Source: Paraescarpia echinospica
Taxonomy: Eukaryota; Annelida; Polychaeta; Sabellida; Siboglinidae
DNA length: 64,000 bases
Direction of reading: 5' to 3'
Assembly: GCA_020002185.1 (NCBI GenBank)
Contig: CM034535.1
Coordinates: 68,546,318-68,610,317 of the forward strand
The notes under the pieces were generated by a model. It worked only from the letters and a program-made list of their open reading frames with translations, was not told where the DNA came from and did no database searches. Of this stretch, positions 1 through 10,543 are shown in pieces (the stretch's first letter is position 1; the number at the start of each line of letters is the position of its first letter). The translations under genes were made by a program, and so were the position numbers.

Positions 1-3000
1 TCTGAGTCTGCATAACCGCATAAAGGTTTGCACGTTTTTCAAAGGTTATGTTATATTTGTTTATTCCAGCTTAAATGAAGCACAAAATATATGTTAATAC
101 CCAACTAGATTGATACACATTTTCTCTCAGCCTATGCCTGCTACTGGTATTTTACAGGGGTAGATTGCACCAATAAAAATACTATTTTGTAACCCTGTTG
201 CAAATCCCCTTGCAAATTTTACCAAATTTATACAGTGGATGCTCACTATTAGATCCACCTATGGGTCATTGTGACTGGGTCAAGGTGACCTGACTAGCAG
301 TGAGTCGTGGTCACTGTTATTAGATGGATTAATTCTTTATACAGGGACAGGCAGTACTTTGTACTACGGAAATAATTTTGGACTATCCTTGGGTGATTAT
401 AATTGCAAGTTGGCTGTATTATAGAGGTGACTGTAAAGCAAGGTTCGACTGTACCTTCAAAGTTCACATTCAGTCTACCCCGGGGTACATGTGTTTTGTT
501 AGTTCACAAATTTACAAATGTTTATATTTCACATTAATTGCCTCTAGACACATCAGTGGTTTTGTTATGCGTAATAAGCTGTCGTGTAAGATAATAAAAG
601 CAAGATTCACACATACTGGATGTAACTAGTATGGATTTTGTTTACCAAATTTACATAGAAATATTAACATTCATGAATTTAAGAAAGTCTTTCTCCAAGT
701 ACACATCTTAATAAAATAATATTCACAAACCATAATAAATAAATTACCCAGTGTTTACAGACCACTAGAAATTTAAGCATTTCTCTTGCATTTCATAAAC
801 ACACACAATAGCAATAATTTACGGTTTACACCCAAAAATGATTACAGTTATACAAATTTATTTTGCTGTTTTCAAAAGAAAAAATATTTTGTCTATAATT
901 AGACAATAACCTTTAATTTTAAATATATGAATAGACGATTTCTGTGAAAATAACAAATGTGTATTACATCATGGAAAACATAAATGTGGTTGATGAGTTG
1001 TCACTATGTATAAAATCAATCTGGTATGAAAGAAATTATTTTCAACAGTGCGTCAACATTATTGATGATATACTACATAATTGTGTGGTTAGAACTCGTG
1101 AGATTAATCTACTCCAGGATGTGAATAGACAATGGATAAATTCGAGGAAACGATGTGATGTTATATAGATGCTTTGTGTGGGCATCACAGACAGTATTCA
1201 TGTAATCTCGTTTAATGACTGCCACAAAGCACAAAGCCATTGCTGGGGACCTCATGCGAGATTAATACATGCTGTTGTTGCCATGGCAATGGACGACCTT
1301 ATAGGAAGGTTAAACCCAGTCCAGACCGAAATAATTTCAGTGTTGACGGAAGGTGTTGGTAAATGAAGAACGTGGTATGGTTACCTTTGTTTATATATAA
1401 CATGGTCTTGTCGACGATCATGCCAATAATATAAACATGCCGTTTTCGTAAAAATCTGACGAAACATTTGCGAAAGATTTTCATATTGTAACTCATTATC
1501 ACTTATTTGTCTCATGTTATGCAAATTAATTTTCAGAAAAGTTGGTTTTAGTGAAATACACAAAGTTTGGTAACAGCGTTTATGTGCTAGTGGTTATAAC
1601 CAATGAAAAAGATAAAGATATGTTGACACACGTGACGTAATTGCCTTGGAAAGTCACGCTCAATTCTCGTAAAACATACGCAGAGATCAGCGGCTACATC
1701 TCGCAAGATTCTAAGCGACGGATTTTGGTGTGGGTCGAAAAACGACCTGATAACCACATAGGAATTTCACTTAAAACGGCATAGTTTTATTTTCCGTTTC
1801 CTTCATGCCCAATCATATTCTGGCCACTTTGTGGATTCAGTTAACCAACTGCACCTATGTTTCAACATAAATAAACAGTTTCATTGCAGTATCATTGAAA
1901 TACAACCTCTTCTTCAATTTGTTCCTTTATTATTGTATGTTTTCTTCATTTACATGTTATTTTTTAACGGGGTCACAGAAAGGTGGCATATAACCAGGTG
2001 GCCATCAAGCGATGACAGATGCCCGTTGTGTAAAAATTTAAATTACATGTTGTGTTGTTAGGTTGCTAAATAAATTTATGCACAGAAAGAACATCAATTA
2101 TTTACTGAGGAAATTATGGTACCATGCATAAAGTCGTCGACCCGTTCATATCTAAAGATAGGATATAATGCTGCAGTAGCAGCTAAGTAAAAACATCCTA
2201 GTAAGATCCTACGATCTTTGATAGAACAGAGGATCAGAGCCAAGTATTATATATCAGGCCACAACAACAAAAGTACAGTAAGACTCGCACAGTATGATGA
2301 TGATGGTGGTGGATTTATATAAGAATTTTCAAATTGGAGTTCATGAAATGAATAATGTGATATCAAAATTTAACATACCCAAATAACCAGGTAATACACC
2401 TGAGGCTCTGGGCACAACTCAACAGAAGTAAGAACTCATAATAAAAGAACCATTTTATGACAATGCAAACACTGTTTTTACCTTGTTATTGGGAAAATGA
2501 AATCTATATTGTACTGCACAAAATCATGGTTTTTGTAAATCAAAGGTCTCGTCATACTTTGCCGTTACAACCAAATTTGTGCCATCCCAGGTGGCCCTTA
2601 ATTACAAGGTGGCTGTATTACCAAGGTGATGTTTGATAATATTTGAAGAAAAAAAAGCAAATCCCTTTATGATTTTCCTATAAAATATTTCAATAATGGA
2701 AAAACAGGTGGTCCCATATACTAAGGGCCAGTATTAAAACATTATGACCGTAGAAATAAATCAGTATGTGGCAGAATGCATGATCCATCCTCAATCTAGT
2801 TGACCTCGGCTACTGCCACTGCAGAAGGTTTCACAGAAACAGCTGAAAGCTTTATAAATAGCCTAACGATAAGACTTGTTATCATTGCAGTGTTGTCAGA
2901 ACTAATCATCTATGTTGAAGGCTGCAGATTAGGGCAGTTGCCACTGCGGTGACCTTCTCAGTTCCGACATATTGCATGTACAACTGGTATTCATGTTGTA

Positions 3001-4130
3001 GTAGTTTTCTCATGTTTTCCAGTTAGTCGTTAATCCTGGTCCAGGCATGTCGTATCGTATATAGATTTTCCGTATCTAAAACAGAGTTTGGAGAAACATG
3101 GCTGTATCCTATTTTGATGTGGATTTGGTTCATCTGGAAAACTTGTGATAAATGATGTGTTATCTTGTGTTTCCTCAGGAGTAACTATAAGATTTGATGA
3201 CTACTTGTAGTCGTCCAGTAGCAATCCGTTTGATGCTATGCAGCGTGCTAACAGAAATTTGCAGATTTTGTTTGCTGTAGCCTGATAGCTGGTTTTACTG
3301 TCGGAATATACAGGAACTGTGCACACAGGCCGGTTAGCCATTGTATAAAAATATGCCATGTTCACCACAAAAAGTGTACGTTAGTGGGAAAGTAACTAAC
3401 ATGTTCAAAGTGCTTAAGTTTGTGTGTTTAGCTAGTGCTATTGATATCAAGTGTACAAGTGTACACATGAAATAAATGCAGTAAAAACTGTTTCACTGTG
3501 GTAATGGTGGAGAACATATATTTGTGCACTGAGTTGCGACCTTACTGTCATAAACTACCTTTGGAAACTTGGGTAGTTTTCCAGTTTTATGTCTAAATTA
3601 ATTTAGTAGTTTTACAATTTATTTATTCTATGAGTAAGGGATATACCCTAATGGTAATACAATTCCCATATAGCGCACCATACAAATAATTGTTCTGGGG
3701 CATTTTCCAGTGTTTTTTATATAATATAAAGATACTGTAAGCTATTTATAATAATTGTTTGATACTTCATTTAGATAAATGCATACAGAAATAGATAGAT
3801 AAATAAATAAGTAATAAAGTCAATTAAAATTAGGTATATTAATAATTAAAAGAAAACAATTTAAAACAACAAAAATCTTTAAAAAGTTCAGCTGCACAGG
3901 TTATTTAAACTTATTACCACACCAGGACATAAAATAATTGGATTTTCAATGGGCAAACAAGATAAGGAAGCGGCTTTAAAATCAACAGTAAATTAAGTTT
4001 AAAAAATATTCAATAATATAAAATATATATTAAAAAGGTGAGTTGGGTGACTCTTGAGTGCCACCTAAAGAGAGCAACACTGGCCCACTGAGATAGCATG
4101 ATATGTGATGATAACTGTTTGTGCCTGTAG
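1..4130. other. Non-coding stretch upstream of the carboxypeptidase exons
   Basis: AT-rich DNA with no recognisable exon. The 5' exons of the carboxypeptidase (signal peptide and first ~100 residues) should lie upstream of 4131, but I found no signal peptide or matching N-terminal sequence here. They are short, lost among chance ORFs, or outside the window. Copies of a dispersed motif (GGTGGCTGTATTACCAAGG, variably degraded) occur near 400-440 and 2600-2640 and again near 10230-10270. The short ORFs here (for example 378-629, 944-1168, 1831-2061) have no recognisable domain. Confidence 0.5.
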
Positions 4131-7100
4131 AGGAACCAGAGTTCAAGTATGTGGCGAACATGCACGGCAACGAGGCCGTGGGGCGCGAACTTCTGCTCAA
4201 GCTGGCCGACTACCTGTGTGATGAGTACCGCAACCATAACCCCGAAATCCAAGCCCTCATCCACGCCACACGCATCCACATCATGCCCTCCATGAACCCC
4301 GACGGATGGGAGCTTGCACACGAACTGGTAGGCTGGCTGTCGTCTTCCTGCCTGCCTGGTTGGCTGTCCATCCGTCTGGCTGGCTGGCTTGCTGTCAGGC
4401 TGGTTGTCTGGCTGGCTGGCTGGCTGGCTGGCTGTCTGGATGTGTTCACTTGTCAGATTGTCTGCTTGTCTGTCTGTCCGTCCGTCTAACGCTTGATTGT
4501 CTGTCAATTCTGTGTTATTTTTGTTATACCATAAAGGTTGTAAAGTTGAATCTCTTTGTTAACATGTTTTGGAAAATTATCTTAATAGAATCGTAACAAA
4601 ATCATATTAATGTTTCATCGAAACAAGAATGAGTGAAATGACTGCTTGTTAATGTTGCTGCTGATGTTGTTGATGATGATGTCGTTGTTGTTGCTGATGT
4701 TGTTGTTGATGATGATATTGTTGCTGACTTTGTTGTCACAGTACTTGAAGACAGGCAAGCGAGACTGGCTGACTGGGCGGGAGAACGCAAACCACATTGA
4801 CCTCAACCGAAACTTCCCCGACCTTGACCGCATTGCCTATAGCAACGAGCTGCACCACCGCCGGAACAACCACCTCATGAAGAGCACCATCATGAAGAGT
4901 GAGAAGGTGGGGGTTCTAGCGTTCACAATCACAGCGAATAGGTCCTTGCTCATGTAGAATTTATCTCCAGATAGCTTGGTGAAATGTGATGTCAGGATGT
5001 TATCATCTAAGTAGTATCTGGCATATGTATGTGTGTGTTTATGGGGGGAGTAGGTTAATGTTTTCCTTGTTTCTATCTCGGGTAAACCTTTCAGGGATTA
5101 ATGTGTGGCTCATCGGAAAAAAGTAACACCTTTATTTTCTTGTGGGTCTAAGGGCTCTTACCTGTTTTAAGGTTCATTCCATATATGCAAATAAATTTTT
5201 ACTTAATATCTTACCTTTCATTTCATGCAGTAGTTTTTAAAATACGTAATATTTCACGTGTGACACCGTAAATGTCATCACTTCGTCGACGGATTAATAA
5301 TGCCTGCACCATTCACCAGATGGCAGTGGAGACGAAGATGGTGATCTCGTGGATCATGGACATTCCGTTTGTGCTGTCGGCCAATCTTCACGGGGGCGAC
5401 CTGGTGTCTAACTACCCCTTCGATGAGAGTCGATCGGGGGCAACAGAGGAGTACAGTGGCAGCCCAGATGACACAACCTTCAGGTAACCGCTCTGAACCC
5501 TGGGGTAGATTTTAGGGGAAACAGTTTGGTAATCCAGGCGCATTACCAAGGTATTGAATTCACTAATCTGTAGAAAGTCTGGTAATGCAAAAAAATTGTA
5601 AAAAATTAGATGTTATAAATTCACATACCAGTGGCGTCACACAGTGTGAGGTTGCTAGATAAATTTATGCTCGGAATGAACATAATGGACAATTCCATGA
5701 AAGAGGGGACATGGCTACCAGAAATTAAATTGAACAATTTTCTAAATTCTTGTCTTGAACTGGTAAGCTTTGGTGTGTTTCAGAGCTCTGGCCGAGTCAT
5801 ACTCCATGGCCCACAAACTGATGTCGATCCCACACAAGCCGTGTGACATGACCAGCGATGATGAGTTCTATAAGCAGGGTGGCATCACGAATGGGGCAGC
5901 TTGGTACTCGGTCAAGGGCGGTCAGTTGTTGCTCATTCTCTCAAAAAATTGATGTATCCAGCACATTGTGGTTTGCCTGTCACAGTAAAAAAAATGTGCA
6001 TTTGACCTACATCAAGCTTTGCCAACACTGTTGGTGATGGTTATATACGTGAATTACATTAGTATTGCTGCATGACATCTCAGAAATCAAACATTACCGC
6101 ATACAGTTGTCACTTTTAAAACGTTGCCTTATGTCTTTGTCATAAAGAAACACTTCTGTGACCAGAATTTCAACAAAGCATACGACAGAATGTCCGAACA
6201 CACCACATGTTTTTTGATGGCTTGACGAAGGTTTTGCTAAGCAACAGGTCATGTGATGGATAGGTCAATCATTATCTGCAGTAGAACTCGGTAGCATAGT
6301 GTTAGAGCATCAGACCCTCTGTCAAGATAACTTTGTATAGTAATTGGTGCGTGGCTGAATTCTTCCCGAGAAGTCAAGATGGTGTTCTGGTTTGCCAGAG
6401 TGTAAAATGTGAACTGTGCGATGTAAGAACTTTACCTTTTATTTCATGCCAGATAATTAAAGGTGCGATGTCCATTACTCACTTATTAACACTTACTTAT
6501 ATATTATTGTTAACACTAGAATAAATCTGTTAATGGTGTAGTGCTATGTCATAGTACTGTTAGATACCTACGTGTGACTTTCATTCTACAAAAGTATCAA
6601 CATTGATAATAATAATAATTCAGGTCTGAGAATTAGTATACTCTGTACAAATATATTAATGTTGACAAGTAAGGATGACACCTACGTCCATTATTCACAG
6701 GTATGCAAGACTTCAACTACCTGAGCAGCAACTGTTTTGAGGTGACGCTTGAGTTGGGCTGTGACAAATTCCCAGACGAGTCGGAACTGCCTCGTTACTG
6801 GGATGACAACAAAGATGCACTCCTCACCTACATGTGGCAGGTAGGTCCATCCACTGGCCACGCCCATTGGCCACGCCCACATCGGTCGCGTCCATATTGG
6901 CCATGCCCACGCTGGCCACACCCACATTGGCCATACCATACACACACACGCACATACGCACATACGCACATATGCATGCACCCGCGCACACACACACACA
7001 CACACTGGTCATACCGACTGGCCACGCCCACTAGCTACCCATGCATGCACGCATGCACACACACACACTAGCCACACCCTTTTCTACTGGAAACACCAAC

Positions 7101-10100
7101 CGATACATGGCCCACTTTCGCCAAGCCACCTCTCTACGAAACCCACACAGAAACAGACAGACAGATTTAGTTTTGACCATAAATGTACAAATTGAAATAA
7201 TTAAATAAATGTAAGGTCAAGATAATAAAATTAGTAAATAGTAAACAGAAATAATAATCACAATTAAATATTAATAAATACAGATATGTAATTATATAGC
7301 ATATTGTATACTACTATTAATAATATATTACACATATAACAATTACGGATATTATCACAATGACATTTATAGTTCATAATTAAGTAGTTTTTAATGTAAG
7401 TTGTGAAACCATGTAAACGATGTGTATAAATTTTATCAATGATAATCCTTAACTGTTTCTTTTATGTTGTGTCGTATGTGTTTTTTGGCATATTCATGAT
7501 TGAATCTGGGAATAAAAAGGTAATTTATTCCTCGTGTGTAGTGTTGATAGATTTGCTTGATTGTTGGATGGAACAAGAACAAGACAGTTTATTGCACAAA
7601 GGGTGTTCTTGGTCTACCATTGTTTTTACACAAGTTCTGCTATCTGTTGCGGTAGACTCACATTGGAATCAAGGGTGTGGTGACCAGTGAACAAGGACAG
7701 CCGATACCTAATGCTATCATCCACGTAAAGAACATCACCTCGGACAAGGACATCAAACACGATGTCACCTCGGGTAAGTGTTCTCGCTACGTTTGTGCTT
7801 TCCTGTACATGTTTTTGTTGGTCAAACCTGAAAATGTTGTTGACTTTTCTTATGTAGGTAGTTATAACAATTTAAATTTGTTTAACTTATAGTGCATATT
7901 GATAGCTATATGATGGTGGAGGGGCTATGCATAGGTTACAAATTGTGGACTCTCACAGTAAGGGATCATCTCAGAATGTTGATGCCTGATATCAGACGAA
8001 ATTACTTTCGTTGGGGAGAGGGGGATCGGAGGCAGTTTCATTAGTTGCATCGGACAGATTTTATAATTCCGACTGATACTGTTAATATATTGATATCATC
8101 ATATCAATGTTTACACACTTTTGTCTGCGGGGAGGGGGTGGGGGGGGGGCGAGGCCTGATGAAAGTAATTTCGTCTGATATCAGACATCGACGTTCTGAA
8201 ATTATCCCCAAGTCTGCGGCTCCCTTGGCTACCAGCCCATATGGAACACGTTACTTTGTTGCACCAGTTTATTTCCCTCATGACACATGTTAGTGACCAA
8301 GCCACTACCCATCCATACATACTGCTGTCAGTTTCTGTGAACTTATTCCAGCACACCTTAAACGTGGTTAGACAGGAGTAAGTCTTTGATGTTAACCCTC
8401 TCTGCAGCCCATGGGGGTGACTACTGGCGCCTGCTCATCAACGGTCAGTACAAAGTGTCGGCATGTGCCCCGCCCCAGTACGGCTGCACCAGCTTCGTGG
8501 TGACGGTGAAGAATGTGCCGTTCACCGAGGCGGAACGGGTCAACTTTGAGTTGCCCCTCCTCCCCACCGTCATGGAGGAGGAGGAAGAACTCGACGTCAA
8601 TGGGAACAAGGCGAAGCTAGCAGGGGAGGATAAGGATGAGGTGAGTACAGGAAACGGGGAAACAATCGCCAGGTGTGTTCGTCCTCCTTGTTTCCCATGT
8701 AGGGGTGAGGTCAAGTATTGTTGAGCCACTCGTCCTGTTTGTTCATTCGTGTCAGCAGCCCCCTCTCCATCTTTCATCCTCACCCGCTTGTCCCATGTCA
8801 CACCTCACAGTCCTCCAAACCACAGTTGTGGCCTTCCCTTCTCCTGTGTCCTTGGTCTTCCGCCTCTGCTCTCTTTGTAAGTTTGCCTGCATCCATCCTT
8901 GCCAAGTGGCCTGCCCATCTCATCCGCCTTCTCACCAGTCTTCCTGTTAGGCAGCATTCCATCCCAACCTCTTTTCTCAGGTCGGTCATCCTTCTTCTGT
9001 CCACCCTCTTTCCTCAGGTCGGTCATCCTTCTTCTGTCTACTCTCTTTCCTCGGGTCGGCCATCCTTCTTCTGTCTACCCTCTTTCCTCGGGTCGGCCAT
9101 CCTTCTTCTGTCTACCCTCTTTCCTCGGGTCGGTCATCCTTCTTCTGTCCACCCTCTTTCCTCAGGTCGGTCATCCTTCTTCTGTCCACCCTCTTTCCTC
9201 AGGTCGGTCATCCTTCTTCTGTCCACCCTGTTTGTTCTATGTGTGTCTAATGTTATTCTATTTCAAACATGTCGCTGCTGGTTTTATCATATTTGTGATC
9301 TTTGCCGTATTCGCCAGTATATGTCATTTTCTGTTGCTAAAACTATTGCAACAGTGCTTGTTAGCAGCAGACTTGACTATTGCAATTCCTTTCTTTATAA
9401 TATCGCTAGCAAGGACATCACAAAACTTCAGCGTGTCCAAAATTGTTTAGCAAGAGTAGTTACAAGAGCTCCTAATTTTTCTTGCTCTGTACCACTTTTG
9501 AAGTCTGCATTGGCTTCCTGTACGATATCGTATAATATTTCAGATCTGTACCATTACATACCAGGCACTGCCCAGTAAGCAACCATCTTATTTGCATTCA
9601 TTGCTTACTTCTGTAAGAAAACCTATCCAGCTTCGATCATCTAGTTCTGACCTACTTTTTGTTCCTAGAGTCAACACTAACATAGCTTTTTCTATTGCTG
9701 CACCTTTGGAATATGCTGTCTCTTAGTGTTAGATCAGTTGAAAATATTTAAAATTTCCGTCGTCATTTAAAAACTTATCTTTACAACCTTGCTTATCCAC
9801 CGTAGCTCCCTAGCACCTTGACCCATCTGTTGACAACTGGAATACTACTTATGGATTTTGAGATTAACCAATCCTTTTGTTTTGATGCGCCTCTGAGCTT
9901 GGTTTCCAAGGATTTAGGTGCATTAGAAGTTATCTTATTATTATTTAGGCATGATACCAATGCCATAGCTTGGCATCACCATGTTTTTTTCCACACTAAC
10001 GTTAATTTAACATTACTGTTTTTACTTTAAACCATCTGGCTACAGTGTTAACTCCACTGTCAACCTGGACTTGTGGTGTATCATTTTACTGACTGTTCTA

Positions 10101-10543
10101 CCTATTGTACATGTTTGTATTTATGATTTATGCATTTCCAGAAATAAAATCTAACCTATTGATTATCGTATTAGTGGGACCGATTTCTTATGATATACTA
10201 GTACAAAAATAATTTGAGATTGTGACCACAATTGCAAGGTGGCTGTATTACCAAGGTGACCGTCAAGTGAGGTTAAGTTAAGTAGTTGACAAATATAAAC
10301 GCTTAATTTTTTTTTATTATCTGTGTCCTTCAATGAACTAACCATGACTGTTGTGGCCATGTTTGTTTTGCAGATTGTAAGTTCAGTGAACTAGTCCGGA
10401 ATGTTATGAGTCTGTCTGTTCCATAGGTCAATGATGACATCGGACATCTGAGCGACACCGGAAAGTACATCGATGAACTCGCCCTGCTCAAACGCAACCT
10501 CAACCGCTACTGGCAGGAGGTCGACGCAGCCAATGACAACTGA
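4131..10543 (+). CDS. CPE: Carboxypeptidase E-like M14 metallocarboxypeptidase, 5'-partial, 8 exons
   Basis: Exons 4131-4327, 4742-4906, 5320-5483, 5784-5920, 6701-6840, 7656-7773, 8408-8640 and 10427-10543 join in frame across GT..AG introns and give 422 residues to a TGA stop. Family knowledge: M14B carboxypeptidases remove C-terminal Lys/Arg from secreted prohormones and peptides. Seen in the sequence: zinc ligands HGNE in the first exon, the third ligand in SANLHGGD in exon 3, LNRNFPDLD in exon 2, and the catalytic-Glu block [13 protein letters not shown] in exon 5. A transthyretin-like beta domain follows (IKGVV, HDVTSA, GDYWRLL) in exons 6-7. The ESRSG and SPDD blocks favour CPE over CPN or CPD. 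After the beta domain come an acidic run (MEEEEELD) and a C-terminal segment ([13 protein letters not shown]) that could be an amphipathic helix like the membrane-binding tail of CPE. The first exon starts with the last two bases of a split codon, so the protein is incomplete at the N-terminus. Confidence 0.93.
4328..4741 (+). repeat. Tetranucleotide (CTGG/CTGT)n and GATGTTGTT-type simple repeats in intron
   Basis: The intron after the first visible carboxypeptidase exon is almost entirely simple sequence. A GGCT/GTCT tetranucleotide run begins a few bases after the splice donor (about 4331-4490), and a GAT/GTT-rich trinucleotide tract fills 4640-4735 up to the acceptor. The ORFs on both strands here are products of the repeats. 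Confidence 0.8.
6068..6260. repeat. Dispersed repeat, copy 1 (second copy at 38975-39175)
   Basis: About 190 bp resembling 38975-39175 in the same orientation. Shared blocks include an ATCAAACAT..ACCGCATA start, a central TTCAACAAA..ATACGAC block and TTTTTTGATGGCTTGACG near the end. It lies in a carboxypeptidase intron. No coding capacity is visible; the family is not recognised. Confidence 0.7.
6280..6445 (+). mobile_element. SINE-like element, degenerate copy
   Basis: Starts with a tRNA-like stretch (GGTAGCATAGTGTTAGAGCA resembles an A box), followed by a body (GTGGCTGAATTCTTCCC, AAGATGGTGTTC) shared with 41600-41730, and a tail GATGTAAGAAC..TTACC shared in degraded form with 30785-30860 and 37808-37880. 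It lies in the same intron as the repeat at 6068. Too diverged to define exact ends. Confidence 0.55.
6855..7075. repeat. GGCCACGCCCAC-type repeats and (CA)n microsatellite
   Basis: Directly downstream of a carboxypeptidase splice donor there are degenerate repeats of about 12-15 bp around TGGCCACGCCCA (6855-6940 and again 7015-7030), with CA/CG-rich dinucleotide tracts between them (about 6945-7005 and 7050-7070). They are intronic and explain the ORFs on both strands. Confidence 0.85.
7960..8210. mobile_element. MITE-like element with ~50-bp terminal inverted repeats
   Basis: The left end (7960-8010, AAGGGATCATCTCAGAATGT to ATTACTTTCG) and the right end (8161-8209, GAAAGTAATTTCGTCTGATA to ATTATCCCC) are imperfect inverted repeats, each containing the self-palindrome CTGATATCAG. 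The ~150-bp G-rich core has no coding capacity. A rearranged relative lies at 31084-31243. It sits in a carboxypeptidase intron. Confidence 0.75.
8770..8985 (-). pseudogene. LINE reverse transcriptase C-terminal tail, frameshifted remnant
   Basis: On the minus strand, adjacent frames contain [20 protein letters not shown] followed by a Gly-Arg-Pro-rich piece and a broken EDC stretch. This pattern is typical of the C-terminal tail of non-LTR retrotransposon polyproteins. The frame changes at least twice. It lies inside the 1.8-kb last intron of the carboxypeptidase gene and abuts the 37-bp minisatellite. Confidence 0.6.
8980..9232. repeat. 37-bp minisatellite, ~6.7 copies
   Basis: Tandem copies of a 37-bp unit (TCGGTCATCCTTCTTCTGTC plus 17 bp) with a few alternative bases (CTCAGG or CTCGGG, GTCCACC or GTCTACC). 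Because 37 is not a multiple of three, the overlapping ORFs of 286 and 183 residues on the + strand read it in rotating frames and are not genes. Confidence 0.92.
9245..10160 (+). mobile_element. L2/CR1-like LINE 3' fragment
   Basis: The + strand encodes a reverse-transcriptase C-terminal region with the hallmark block [18 protein letters not shown] followed by [17 protein letters not shown]. Past the first stop, in other frames, [15 protein letters not shown] sequence continues to about 9800. The non-coding tail ends near AAATAAAATCTAACC at about 10155. It is 5'-truncated, lies wholly within the carboxypeptidase last intron, and is opposite in orientation to the LINE tail at 8.8 kb. Confidence 0.8.

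Noticed and set aside
4010..4507. 165-codon minus-strand ORF opposite the first carboxypeptidase exon
   Set aside because: It is the antisense of a conserved exon plus a tetranucleotide repeat. The + strand carries the conserved motifs.
8718..9578. 286- and 183-codon + strand ORFs rich in Ser/Phe/Leu
   Set aside because: They read the 37-bp tandem repeat and then enter a LINE fragment. No host gene is supported.
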